Numbered from the stretch's first letter, positions 46,351-59,562 are shown. The stretch: 64,000 nt of DNA from Liquidambar formosana (GCA_039720395.1 CM077824.1:32142759-32206758), one strand, 5' to 3'. Notes: a model not told the origin generated them from the letters alone. Program-made: numbers and translations.

Positions 46351-48569
46351 CACTCTTGTTAGAGGTTTCTTGAGAAGGGCATTCATATATTGATTCCCTT
46401 ATTTATACCTGAAAAATGTTATTAATATATATATTTTTTCTAATGATATGATTATTAATATAATTTATATCAATCTTATACACATGTATTAGATTTAACA
46501 ATATATGTTTATAATTTAGTATTTTTCCACAATAATTAGGTTCGCCATGAGAAAAAAAAAAAAGTTCTCCCTACATCCGTTTATGGTTTACACCAATCGC
46601 TTTATGGTGCCTAAACTACCCTCCCATAATATTTTTTATTAGTCCCTTTTCATTATGGCATCTTTGGTGCGGCAATGCATAGGATTCCTAAATGTTTTTG
46701 TATCAAGTGATTCCTCCTCCTCAACATTTTATATAGACATATATATACACACACAATAACACGATTTTGTATTGATTTTAGTTTGGTTGATGGGTGCTAA
46801 TTTGGTGGTTTTTGGACTACCCAGGCCTTTCATTTGCAAGGATTCGGTAGCTTTTGCTTTGTTCGGTTGCAGAGAATATTTTTAAAAAATGAATAAAAAT
46901 TGTGAATTTGTATTATTTTCTTAATCGTTGGTTTTCAAGAGCTTACACTCCGTTCAATTGCTAAGAAAAATTTTACGAAAAGGAAAAAAATATAAAATTG
47001 TGGATTCAAATATTTTTCTATTTTCAAATTTTGGGATTGTGGTAGATTTTGGTCAGCTGCTGGAGATATTATGGGCATACATACGTGGCATGTGAATGAT
47101 ATATTTTTTTTGTTTAACGGCCAAGCTAATAGCCTGAATTGGTGGCTGGTCAAGAGAGATTGGTTGATTTCGAGTCTGGGATGTCTGAATTTACAACTCA
47201 CCCCTTTGTTGCTAGGCCAACTATCATTGGTTGCACGTGAATGATATTTAAATAGAAAAGATATATGAAAATTCATAAATTCTTATATATATATTCAATC
47301 ACATTCCATATATCTTATATTAAATATTAATTATATAATAGAAATTATTTTATTAAGATTGGTGGAATTTATAGGATCATGTTTATTTATCTATTTTATA
47401 AGATATTTTAGTCCATAAAAAATTAATTACATTGTGAGCACACTAATTTTCACCACGCGTTCTTTTTTTACCTGTGTTTTACCTGCTTTTATTTCTAATG
47501 GTGCTAACCCCGGAGAATTAGCATATGAATGAGAGCCATCACCTAGAAAGGTCTATGACCAATTTTATTAACCAGAGAAAGGTTCGGAACTAGGGTACAT
47601 GTTGGGAAAGTCTTAGGCACCCAACAATGCCCGAAAATGAACCGGTTCTCATTTTGTATTCATTGACTATATTTTATATTTTAATTTAATCTGGATCATC
47701 TTTTAATCATGCAACAGATAAATAGTATACACAAATGGCAGGTTAATAAGACAAGATAATAAATAAATAATTGATGGCAAAATATAAAAAATAACTAAAA
47801 CTAACACACATACAAATATTATCAATATGTGTACGCTTCACATATCATACGTACACATAATTACATCTTATGTACGCATGGCATAACTAGTTCATCTTCT
47901 TCATGACGAAACCAATTCACCTGTAAAAGGGGTTAATTCAAATAGATATTGTATACAACAAAATCACAATCTGAACAACCTATACAATCCTATTATCTAA
48001 TATATATAATTTATAGAAATTGATTAGTATTCAAACCATCCTTAGATCCACTGTTAATCTGACAGCATCTCTTTCATTAAGCCAAACAAGCTTCTCTGAT
48101 TCTCTTTCTTTGTACTCTATTTATTTCCCTCTCACTCTCTTTCTGTCCGTCCCTCTCTTCTCTCTATTTTCTCTCGTTCACTCTCTGTCTGTCCTCCTTC
48201 CAAGAAAATCCATCTCTTCCCTCTTTTTCTCTCTGGCTATCTTCCCCCGAAATATATCCTTTCCTCCTTTTTATCTTTTCTCCCAGTTTCTCCACTTCTC
48301 TTTGTCTTTTTCTTTCTTTTTTTTTCCTCTCTCCCTTGCACACACCACTTCCTTATCTTTTTCTATTCCTATTTCCAACTCCCCATCCCGCTTCCTTTTG
48401 TTTTTGCCGTCCAACACCTTCCCCATACCCTTTATATATATATATATATATATACTGTTTGTTTGTTTGTTTGTTTTTTTTTTTTTTTTTTTTAATTATG
48501 ATTGGTGAAATTTTATGGGACAATATCTACTTATGTCACTCTTACAATTGTATAGATGTGCTTTTACAA
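46351..48569. other. Intergenic between copies D and E
   Basis: 46610-46715 matches the flank at 38090-38240. 47105-47225 has weak tRNA-like boxes on the minus strand (GACTCGAAATC), possibly a SINE remnant. 48050-48480 is a pyrimidine-rich stretch (TCTCTTTC), followed by (TA)n and T runs; the long frames in it are composition artefacts. No gene is supported. Confidence 0.5.
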
Positions 48570-49870
48570 TGCCGAACTATCGAGTAAACATTTTCTCTCA
48601 TTTTTGCTTTGAGAAACAAAGACGTGATATGGTGTGGTATGTGGAGGTCCTGAGTTCAAATTTTGTTAAACTTCTTCAAGTTACCTACACAAGATTTTAT
48701 GGTTTTTATGGGTTTTTGACTTGCCTATTTCATATGAGTTGTGGGGTTTTATATAGGCTCAGGGTTTGCTTGAAAGACCTCTTCGTTGTTAAAAGCATAT
48801 ATGTTATTGATTATTGATTATTGATGAACTTATAATATCATTGATGAATAAAGATTTATGTTGTTTTCCCTTAAAATTCCATTGTATTTTCTCTAGGGCT
48901 AGAACCTCCTGAGAGAAATGATTTTGCATAATGAGATCAATTTTTGCCACGTCAACATCAAAATTGAGGTTGAGATCCATTATTTCATTATGACCAAAAA
49001 AAATATGAAGAATGAAGCTAAAGTAAATTCTTTCAGCCTTTTAAAATAAAAAAAAAAAATTTAATATGGTTTGCATAGTATTAAAGCCATAAATCTATCA
49101 TCTTGGATAGAAAAATTCGAGAGAATGAAGACTATCATCCCAAAGGAAAGTATAAATTTGAAATAATTGCATTTCATGAATTTTTAAAAATTCATCCTAT
49201 AACATTAATGAGGTGTGCATAATTAATGGCTTGGTTCAAACTGTGAACCAAAACCAAACCTAATCGGCCAATTTGGTCTTAGTTGGTTAGGTTAGGTTAG
49301 GTTAGGTTCAGTTTTTTTTTTCTTTTTTTATTTGGTTTGTTTTGGTTCCAATTTTCAAAAACCAAATTAATTCTTTTCGATTCTGGTTCACATGTCAATA
49401 AAACCAAACCACACCAATCCAAAAAATTAAAGTATAAATATAAATATTTTTTACATTATTTCAATGTATTGATGATTTCGACTTTTTTAAAATAGTCATG
49501 GATTTCTACCTTCAATTAATATTATACTCCATATAAAATACACTAAAATTATTTAATTTTCCTTTTTGGATGATCAACTAGCACTTCATTTTTTTATCGA
49601 AGTTTTTTATCCTAAAAATATTTTTTAAATATTTGTATGCACGAAAATGATCATATGCAAGCCCTTCCTCCGGACAATCAGGACAAAATGACATCATTGA
49701 CGCGGGAAAACCACATACGATTCCCAGAGCACTCAATCATCTCTCTAAGTATGTAAGTTGGACTTCCAATCTAATTCATTTAAGCAAATACATTGGGTAA
49801 TTCGATACTTAAAAGGTGGAACCTATTTAAAATTGGGTAAGGCGCCTCCAAAACAGCGTACTGGGTACAT
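48570..49870. repeat. Segmental duplicate of 40011-40987
   Basis: The distal 3' flank of copy E, colinear with that of copy D from CGAACTATCGAGTAAACATT onward. It includes GGTTAGGTTAGGTTAGGTT, a short local expansion at about 49286-49310, and about 100 extra bases near 49640-49750. Confidence 0.78.
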
Positions 49871-50320
49871 TGTACCTTAAACAGTTGACCCCAACTCGGG
49901 TTGGAACTGGCGAGTGGCGACAGTAAGTCTATAACAGATACGTCTCGAAGTCGACGTCTGAATCCTTGGAGATTTTTTTCCGTTTTTGGTTCGAATGAAT
50001 CCTTGCGACTATATTAGAGATATTTTTGAAACCTTGGAGTCTTTTTGTTTTTGGTTCCGATGAATCCCTTTCAACTATTAGATATATTTTAGGACATCAC
50101 CCACTAAAGGAATGGATCAGATGGTCAGATGGAGACGCTTCCGTAGTGAGATGACTGAAGCACAACCTCTGCCTTCATGGGTCCAAATACTCAATGGCCT
50201 CCACCGAAGTAAAATTTGGTGATGTTACTTTCAGGAAAAGGACTCCAAGATAGGCCTACATGGATAATTTTGCTGTGACTGGTCTTCCCACTGAGGAGTG
50301 GGACATTCCTCAGCCAAAAA

Positions 50321-50360
<40 letters not shown>

Positions 50361-52236
50361 TACTGGTTTATAACCCGTGCAAAAAATAAATATTATGAAA
50401 AATATAAATTATATATAATTATATATATATATATATATATAATGGAGGAATGGCTCATTGTTGATGCATGGACTTGTGGGGGGGGGGGGGGATTTGTGCA
50501 TCATAGGGATTAATTTGGGCCTAACGGTTTGAGATACCCCTCGTTTGGCAAAAATATATTTGTACAATTTTTTTAAGCATTTTTATAGTTTTGTAAGCAA
50601 TTTGATATGATAATACATATTCTGGTGTGTCGCATTTTCTTTTTTAATCATTATTACCTTTATGTGTCTCTCTTTCTGATTATAATTATTTATAGTTTTA
50701 TATGTTCAATTTTTTGGAAAGAAGATGAATTGTTATAAAGAAAACGAAGAAATATGGTATACTCTACTAAGTTTGGGTTGAACATTGTATAGTGTAGGTT
50801 TTCCAATTCTCCCACATAAAAACAAAGAGATATGCAGTGTACACCAAGCGTAAACCTATTTATACCCTGTGAAAAAGAGTAGTGAAAAAAAAAAAAAAAA
50901 GGAAAAGTTAGAAAATTTACCTTTTGGTGATGACTTCTCAACTTAATACCAAACATGAAACATTAGTAGTCTTTTTGAAGTATGTATATAGTCAATTTGT
51001 AGCAAGTTGGTAGAGAATATTCTTTCTTTGGTATTAAGTTGGAAACTGGTCACTAAAAAAAGTAATTTCTCCAAAAGTCACTAAAAGCAACTTTCTTTTT
51101 GGGAAAATTACTTTTTAGTGACTCTATTTCAACTTAATATGGAAAAATGAAAACTAATAGTTATTTTGACGTACGTATACAATTAATTTGTATCAAGTTG
51201 ACAGATATTACCTTTTTTTGGTATTAGATTGGAAAGTGATCACTGAAATATAATTTTTGCCTTTTTCTCTAACTGTTCCCAAATTCAGCATGTAATTTGA
51301 AGAAAAAAAAAAAATAATAATAATAAATTAACAGGTTGCATCAACAAGTTTTTCATTTCCTCGTTTATATATATAATATATATAAATTATATAGATAGAC
51401 ATGCTGTGGGACATCCCTTCAACAGCAGAATACAAATGTTTTGTTTTTGTCAATAATAGAGGCTTCATGTCCTCTGCTTAGTGTCATTGGCCTTTTAGGT
51501 TTTTTTTACTCCAACCACTTGTAGTTGATAGTTAGTTCTGAAAAATCACCTTTTTAAAAAAAAAAAAAAATTTATTAAATATTTTTAAATCAACATATGT
51601 ATTTTAAGTATAGATAATACTTGGCTCCTCAGAGTGGACATGAGCAAGAACGGTGGCAGGACATACTTCACCAATAAAAATGGGGTCTTCTACCCTTCCA
51701 CCATTCCTTTTATTTTCTTATTTTTTTAGTGATAATAAGTAAGAATATCAAATATATTTGACGCTATTATATGACTATTCGAAACAGGAATCTGACCCTA
51801 TTCCATCCCTTTAAAGGGGGAGAAATGCTGTTATGCCAATAGGCCATGAGCAAGAACGGTGACCTTAATTTGTACAATAATAAGATAGGTACAAATTGGT
51901 TTTACTATTAGCATGTCGATTTTGCTAGTCAAATACACCTCTCAAAATTAACATCCGCGTTAATTTATTTGACATGTAGTCTATGAAAATGCAGTAGTAT
52001 GTTCCATCACAGACAAAAACATGTAAGCAGTCAAATGTCAGAACACATATCTCAAATACATATCTCAAAATTAAAATCCAGATTTATTTATACAATATAT
52101 GGTCTACGAAAATGCACACCTACGTTCCAGTAGAGATACAAGCAAAAACTGTAAGCACTAGGAAGAACATAAAATCCCATACATAAAATCCCATTTATAT
52201 ATGCCATGGGTCATTGTAACCGTCACCAAGCTAATC
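49871..52236. other. 3' flank of copy E, no supported gene
   Basis: 50100-50315 has a coding-like texture but no recognisable family (see findings). 50321-50440 holds A and TA runs, and 50505-50545 repeats the block in ELP4 intron 4. 50900-51270 is a palindromic MITE-like repeat also found at 35215-35620. 51950-52236 contains an approximate local duplication (TCTCAAAATTAA, ATGTTCCAGTAGAG/ATGTTCCATCACAG) homologous to the 3' flanks of copies C and D. Confidence 0.5.
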
Positions 52237-55200
52237 TTAAGGCTTGGTAGCAGCCAAGGTATTTCCAATATCAATGACAAATCGGTATCTAACATCAGCC
52301 TTGGCAAGACGCTCCATTGCTGTGTTCACATAATTCATTGGAATAACCTCGATGTCCGCCGTTATATTGTGTTTCCCTGCAAAATCAAGCATCTCTTGTG
52401 TCTCCTTCATCCCTCCAATGGCACTTCCTGCCACCATCTTCCTTCCTGCATCCACATTTCTTATTAACTCTGGATTCTAAACCAAATTTAAAACAAATAA
52501 GAGAAAAAAGGAAGAAAAATATCAATACCACACTTTTATAGAGTCGTCAACATACCCGGAATCAAAGAAAAGACCGGTACCTCCAGCGGCTTGACAAATC
52601 CACCCACCAGAACAAGTTTTCCGTTACACTTTAATAGGCCAAGCAATGGCGCAATAGGATGATTAGCAGAGACTGTGTCAATGATGCCATCCATTGTATC
52701 CATGGCAGCCTGCAAAAATCCATTACTTATATATATTCCCAATGACAAGATAAATTAAATAAGGAATTGCAACAACAGGGTTAATGTCTGCTTTCTTGCA
52801 AGTATGGAAATCCAAAAGCTCTTGAAGTAAAACCATGAGGAGCAACAATTATAAGCATTGTAAAATGGCAATTGAGCATATGAGAACATATTCTAGTATT
52901 CTACATTGATTACCTGCATCTGGTCTGGGTCATGGCTAACCAAAAATGAGTCAGCGCCAAGATGTTCGATAGCTTCCTGCTTCTTGCTAGGGGAGGTACT
53001 AATTACTGTCACTTTCAACCCAAAAGCCTTTGCGAATTTCACGGCCACATGACCAAGCCCACCAAGGCCTACCACGCCTATGTGCATACCGGGTTTGTTT
53101 AATCCATAATATTTTAAGGGACTGTATATTGTGATCCCAGCACAAAGTAGTGGTGCACCACCATCGAGTGGTAGGCTATCTGGCCAGCGAACACAGTAGC
53201 GCTCATTAGCGACCATATCGGCAGAATAGCCTCCATATGTGGGCGTTCCATCATAGTAAGTGGCAAGGTAGGTGAGTATCTTTTTGGGACACTGATTCTC
53301 AAGGTCATTGTTACAGCTTTCACAAGAGTGGCATGCTCCAACCATGCACCCAACACCCACTTTATCTCCTACTTTGAATTTCTTAACCTTGCTCCCTACT
53401 TCTGTCACTATCCCAGCTATCTCGTGCCTGCGCAAGCCAAGGTTCCAATGTTATGGCATGTTTCAGTGATCAGGACTTCAGATGGGTAGGACTGCATTGT
53501 TAGGACTATGACATCAAATGCCTTTAAGACTTAAAATAGAAAAATTCGTTTATTCTGTGCATAATTGGAATTTTTAGGTAGCATTGCCATCTATACATGT
53601 TCTGTTGGGTCAATCTTAGCTTGAATTGTGTATTCATTCTGGTATATAGATATCAAATTCAGAAAATGAGTAAAATAAGGAATAAAGTTATTAAATTTCT
53701 CCTCCCTGCTGACGTAACAAGTGATATGAGCAGAGAGAACGGTAAGACACAATTTATTATAGGTCCTTCATTCAAAAATCAACACAAGAAAGGAAAGCAC
53801 TCAATATATACTACATTTTGATTGGAGGGCTCACATTAAGTTCTGACCTCCTACATACTGCAAATTACACCATGGTGGGGCAAATAAATTTGAGAACAAT
53901 CCTGTAATCATGTATTGATTTCTCGAGAACATATACAAGTGCACCTTAGAACAATACTTTAAAAAAACAAATAAATTTATAAGTTTGTTATGCCCTTTCT
54001 ATTCTGTGGTTAAAATTAACGAAGATGAAAACAGAAAGAAAGCACAATTTATGACTAGACCTATCATATCATATGGCCAGAGCATACCATCTCATCAAAA
54101 TCTAACATCCGTAGGCATTTATTTGATAACAAAGGGTATCCCACCAGCTCCACCACTATCTTCTTAGGTAAGTTTGTATCCACTATTAGGAATAAAAGAA
54201 AACATGTAATTCAATTCTCCAATCAGCATTAAATGTTTTTTCAGAATGGAAATGATGGTTGAACAATATGGCAATGTTCTTTTCAGAAGGAAAAAACGAA
54301 TGCCTAAAATTTAGGTCTGTGTATGCCAATGGCATGGTAGCCTAATAGCATTTGCCTCACTTGTTAAGTGAATGTTCTCAAGTTAAAGCTCATGGAGGAG
54401 CATTGATACCCATTTGTTAATATTAGGAGAGTAAGGGTAGGGTTAGCTTCTATTGATTGTCAAAAAAAGAAAAAAAAGAGGAGAAAAAGAGGTCCGTGTA
54501 TCACTATGTTTTCTTTGCAAGAAGAAAGCTTTGCTATGCTTCCTAATTTGGGGAATGTTTTAATTGTCTAAGAACCTATTTGGGGAATTCAAAATTAAAC
54601 AATTCAAGACATTTTGCATAGGGTTGAAGGCATAAATCCATTAACTAGAATTAGAATAATTTAAAATGTTGGAGTTATCACTATAGTTGATAGTTGATTT
54701 GTGGAATCAATTCTAAGGAATTCATGAAATGCCACTATTTTGAATTTCCACTCTTATTTCTGATGATAACTATCATTTTTTTGAATTTATTAATTCAAGA
54801 TGATGGATCAGGCCCTAATTCTCTCATGTTTGGTGGAATTCATCCTCATGTGGAAGACATCACATGAGTATAAGCCCGACTTCATGGGAGAGGGTTATAA
54901 GGACAATTAAAAAAATTCCAAAATTAGGACACATGCCATTATCCTTCGACACTTATGAAGTTATAGTAAGTTTTTTAATATCAATATTGACAACGTCGTG
55001 ATGACATTACCAAAAACTTTATAAATTTCAATTATATTGCGATATATCTGCACCAAGGTTTTTTTTTTGGGAATGATATTCCAAAGGTTTGGAGCCCTGG
55101 CTCACTGCTGCAACCTAACTTGGGAGATGGGCATTGTGTATTAACTGGAGAGGGGAGGGGGGGGGGGGGTGGTAAAGTGAGATTTTGAGAAGATAAATGG

Positions 55201-55857
55201 TTGATGGATATGGTGCTAAAAGATTCCTTTCCTTGATTATAATCTTTCCAATTAATAAAAGGGCTAAAACGGAGGAAATGGGAAGGAGCAAAATAGCAAT
55301 GGGACCTGAAATTTCGACAGAGGTTTGTTTGAATGGGAATCACAGCTATTGTCTGATCTGTAGAGGAAATTGAAAGGAGCTAGATTATGCAAAGGGGCAG
55401 ACGACAGAGATATTTGGGAATTTTACACCCACAGGAGTATTTTCAGTTTAAGTCTCGACTATAGAGAACTTTAATATTCCCTATAACAATTGAAAAGGAA
55501 AAATAAAGAAACACACACACTGACACACACACAGAGGACAAATAACAAGAACTATTGAGGATCATACCCGGGAAGAAGAGGGTAGACCGCGTTGCCCCAT
55601 TCGTCTCTGATTTTGTGAAGGTCGGAGTGGCAGATCCCACAATACAGCACCTTCAACCTTACGTCTTCCTCTCCTGTAGCTCTGCGTACAAAAGCCCACA
55701 TAATTTATAGACAAACACCCCCCAAAAAAGGAAAAAGAAAAAGAGAAGAAAAAAAATACCTTCTGGAGAAGTTGAAGGGAGAGAGAACTCCTGATGGGTC
55801 TCTAGCTGCCCATCCAAAGGACTTCACTGGGTGCTGTTCTTCTGGTGATTTCGCCAT
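52237..55857 (-). CDS. CAD-like zinc alcohol dehydrogenase, diverged copy E
   Basis: Exons in transcription order: 55760-55857, 55568-55681, 52914-53427, 52556-52709 and 52237-52445, the same lengths as copies C and D, 362 residues, intact. Zinc ligands (C47, H72, C166; structural C103, C106, C109, C117), GLGGLG and STSPSKK are all conserved. It differs strongly where substrates bind in this family. It has [12 protein letters not shown] in exon 2, [18 protein letters not shown] in place of [37 protein letters not shown], and a remodelled exon 4 ([26 protein letters not shown]). Some of these, such as YxATYxDGT, are seen in 8-hydroxygeraniol dehydrogenase- and ELI3-like members as I recall them. 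It may have a different substrate range from C and D. Intron 2 (about 2.1 kb) carries a SINE. Confidence 0.94.
54325..54489 (+). mobile_element. tRNA-derived SINE in intron 2 of copy E
   Basis: It begins GCCAATGGCATGGTAGCC, with a box-A-like TAGCCTAATAGCA and a box-B-like GTTCTCAAGTTAAAGC, and ends in an A-rich tail (54463-54489). A 12-bp duplication with one mismatch surrounds it: AGGTCTGTGTAT (54313-54324) and AGGTCCGTGTAT (54490-54501). The matching intron positions in copies C and D lack it. Confidence 0.82.
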
Positions 55858-55978
55858 TTTCACTTCACTAGTTTAAAAAGAGAGGAGAGAGAAGTGAGAG
55901 CCCTCGATCAGATTCTGCTTGGACTGTGGATGGAGAAAAAAAGGTGAAGTTTGCGTGAAGAATTATTGGGAGGGTTGC

Positions 55979-56025
55979 TTAAATAGCACAGAGGAGAGGC
56001 TGTGCTGACGTAATCGGTGAGCTAA
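55979..56025 (-). promoter_or_regulatory. Promoter of copy E, single ACGT element
   Basis: On the minus strand, a TATA-like TATTTAAG (55978-55985) lies about 122 bases upstream of the ATG. The element TTAGCTCACCGATTACGTCA (56006-56025) lies about 20 bases further upstream. Unlike in C and D, the element is present only once. Confidence 0.6.
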
Positions 56026-58375
56026 TGGAGAGAGGAGACGTCTGTGTTCGGGTCTCTCACTGGAGACTGTCGCTTTAGCAGCATGTGCCTTGAGAGAGTG
56101 GTACGCAGATTCTATTACACATTATGGTCGGCGATCGGATAAGATTAACCGGCAGCGAGCGCTCACGAAATTAGGGGAGCTCAAGGGTCGGTCTTGGTCG
56201 GATTTGGGGTAAAACCGTAATCCACTCATATATTATCGGGTGAATGAAATTTTCATTCACTTTTAGCTACACAATCGAACGGCTTCAATCCGCACAAGAC
56301 ATCAGATTGATGAGTGAATTGCGGGTGGTTTGTTGGATTTAGTGAAATGATTTTAGAACGACTTCAATTTTTTTCGGTTAACTAGTGGGTTGGCAGATTT
56401 GGGGTTCACCTAACGATGCTATATCTATATCTATCTATTTATATCTAAAAAGATGAGTATGAGAAAATTTTTTGATTGATTAATATACCCTTATTTTAAT
56501 TTTTAAATACACAACTATCCTTCCCTTCTGCATATATAGGAAATATGGCGATATAAAACACATACCTTAACAAGAATTCTAAGGGAACCTAAATAAAAAT
56601 TCTAAGAAAACAGAAATTATAATTCGTAAAACCCTAATAATGTTAACATATAAATACAAATAGAAATACATTATAAAAATCAAAAAACCCTAAAATAGAA
56701 AAGAACAACTACTGCTTCATTCTTCTGCATCTTTTATGTGCCGTCATTGCATCTCTTTTCTTCTGGTGTTTTGTCTAGTATGTAGTTTTCAATAAACTTG
56801 ATTTATATATACAAATTATATTTAAACATTTAAATCTCCGACTGCATTGCAAGATTGGACTTTTAAATCTCTATTTGAATTGCAAACTTAATAAGAAAAA
56901 GAAGAGAATCAAAGATGAATCAGTTGAATGAAAATAAAAAGACGCATGCATGAACAAAAACAAATGAATACCCAGATTAAGAGACCCAAAAAAATAAAAA
57001 AACTTAAATTGCATAAGTAAAGTTTTGAATAGCACATATAATCTTTGATTATTTTCTAAAGATTTGCATATCAGAAAAAACTTGAATTGCATTATTGAAC
57101 TTTTAAATTGCTGCTAAAAAGTTCCTATCAAATCGTGAAGTTCATGAAACTTTGCAATATCTATTTGCAAACCCAAAATACCAAACTAAATAAAACAAAA
57201 CCAAAAGGAACAAAAAGAAAAGAAAATAACTTAGATCACAACCCCCCTCCCCCCCAAAAAAAAGGCTCAAAATCATTTATAAAACAAAAAATGTACAAGC
57301 CCAAAAAAATAAAATCATAAGCAATGATCCACCATGCATCGACGAAAAAAAAAAATATATATATATCGAAATCAAATCATAGTTTTTTTTTATTTTACTT
57401 TAAATAATGGTAATTTGAGAAAAATGTATAGGACATACCTTTGATAAAAACCCGTAAATTGATAACATCTATTAGTGTAACATTGATTGGAAGCGATCAA
57501 GACCCATAGATCTTGCAATTGTCAACCCAAAGACCATCAAGGAAACCAACCAACGAGAATCCAAACCATATAGGCAGACCATTAAAGAAACTAATCGACA
57601 ATTATCGAAAGCATAGACCCAAACATGCAATTCACGGCCAGATGATGGTGAGAGAGAGAAAGAAAGAGAGAGAGAGAATAAAAATGGGTGAGAGACTGAT
57701 AAAGAAATAGAGATGAGAGAAAGATAGAGAGAATGCATTGCAAATTTGCAATCAAAACAAATACATAGAGAATGAGGTAAAAGAAAAAAAGGAAAGAGAG
57801 ATAGAAAATGAGTGAGAAACTAGCTAGAGAAAGAAACACATCGCCTAATAAGGGTGTGTGCGAGAGAGACAGAGACAATGGATTTATCCAAATGGATTAT
57901 TGTAGCAAATGGAAATGACGTAGAGAGAGAGAAGGGGGTAAGTGATAACAGAGTTAGGATCACTTGATTTGATCTGGATCTATGATAACTTAGGAAAGCG
58001 AGAGAGAGAGAGAGAGAGAGATAGAAAATGGTTCTGAACTTTTGATGTGAGAAAAAGTTGCTGGGAAAAAACAAATGATGGGACATGAGAGGCGGAGCAG
58101 AAAAGAGAACCAGCTAAATGATGTTTTAGTTATTACTTCCAAATGTAGTACTAAACAGAAGATATTGACAGTCAATTTGTACCATGTTGAAAATTAATAT
58201 GTAATAAGTTGACAAACAAACTTTATTTGGCATTATATTTGGAGGCGATTACCAAAAAATCATCTTCTCATCACAACCATCCATATTCAATTAGGTTAGC
58301 AACTGTAAGAAAAATTTAATATCATGGAGTAAAGTCATGATGTCAGCTTGCTAAGGCAATACATAAAAACGAGTA
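56026..58375. other. Intergenic right of the array, no supported gene
   Basis: AT-rich DNA with a moderately GC-rich stretch at 56100-56350 of unknown origin. There are purine-rich and GA-rich tracts at 57640-58030, including (GA)n at 57999-58020. 58110-58260 resembles the palindromic repeats at 35215-35620 and 50900-51270. Long serine/leucine frames here are composition artefacts. Confidence 0.5.
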
Positions 58376-58644
58376 CTCCCTCTTTCCCAATAAGGTATGT
58401 CAAATTTTTAACTTTTTTTGTCCCAAAATATTTGGCCACTTTAAAAAATCAAATCATATTTTTTAAAAGTTTCTTATACCTTTCGTTATTTCAATATTTA
58501 CTTTCAACACAAAACCCAATACAAAAAAGATAAGGGTATTTTTGGAAAGATGGAACTTAATCAACGACAAGTCAATATAATGATTACATTTTCTTAAACT
58601 TTGTGTTTTGTCAAACGTAGCCTATCTTTATGGGACGGAGGGAG
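58376..58644. mobile_element. Stowaway-like MITE
   Basis: Ends CTCCCTCTTTCCC and TGGGACGGAGGGAG, with TA on both sides (58374-58375 and 58645-58646). This is the cleanest copy of the family in the window. Confidence 0.85.
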
Positions 58645-59519
58645 TATTATTTTTTAATGAAAAATCAATGGTCCTTGAGTTTGTTAATCTGTTGCTTTAA
58701 GGTTTGCAAAAGTCTTTGGTTTCAGACCCTACGTAAACTATGTGTGTTTTATTATCGTTTCCCAAATAAAAAAATCATCAAAAACTAATTTACTCATAAA
58801 TAAAATGAGAACATCCTGATCCCATAAATACCAGATTTTTAAAAGAAAAAAAAAATCCTAAACATGTACATATTAGGAATATTATTATTTTAATTAAAGA
58901 CCAATAGAAGTTCTAGATTTGTGTAAGTCTTGATTTTGATCTCGCGTGGAGTATTTGTTTTCTCCTATATTTTTCCAATAGATATATATCAAAGACTACT
59001 TTACTTATAAATAAAATGAGAACCTCCTAATCCCATAAATACTAGATTTTTTAGAGGTGGTGGTGTAGTCCTTATTAGGAACTTGACTTAGCTTCTATGG
59101 CATGAATTTACGGGAGGGGTGTAGATTGTAGTACATTATTAAAAAAGAAAAGAAAAGGATGGCATGTTCGTAGGATTTCCAAAAGCCGCGCAAGTTTTGG
59201 AAATCTTTCAACTATGGCATAAATATGTTTTGATTGGAGAAAAAGACAAAGAGTGAAAGAGAGAGCCTTTTGTTTCAGCATTGAAAGTTTCACAAAATCT
59301 TCAAAGAACTTATGTATAATGAAGTTTCAAAGATAATTTTAAGTACTATGATTTGGGAAAGATAATGAAAAAAAAATAGTAATCATATCAAGAAAAGTAA
59401 AGAATTGAGTGATCAAAGTGCTTCATCTTATGCAAAGGCATGATAAAATTATTAAATTTAAAAAATTATTATTATTATCGAAAAGAATAATTTAACTAAA
59501 AAAAATTCACGTACAACAC

Positions 59520-59562
<43 letters not shown>

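Noticed and set aside
48020..48508. 162-codon serine/leucine/phenylalanine-rich frame
   Set aside because: It arises from a long pyrimidine-rich tract. There is no splice context, domain or paralogue support.
57472..58175. Overlapping minus-strand frames with SLSLSLS runs
   Set aside because: They translate GA-rich microsatellite DNA and contain no recognisable domain.
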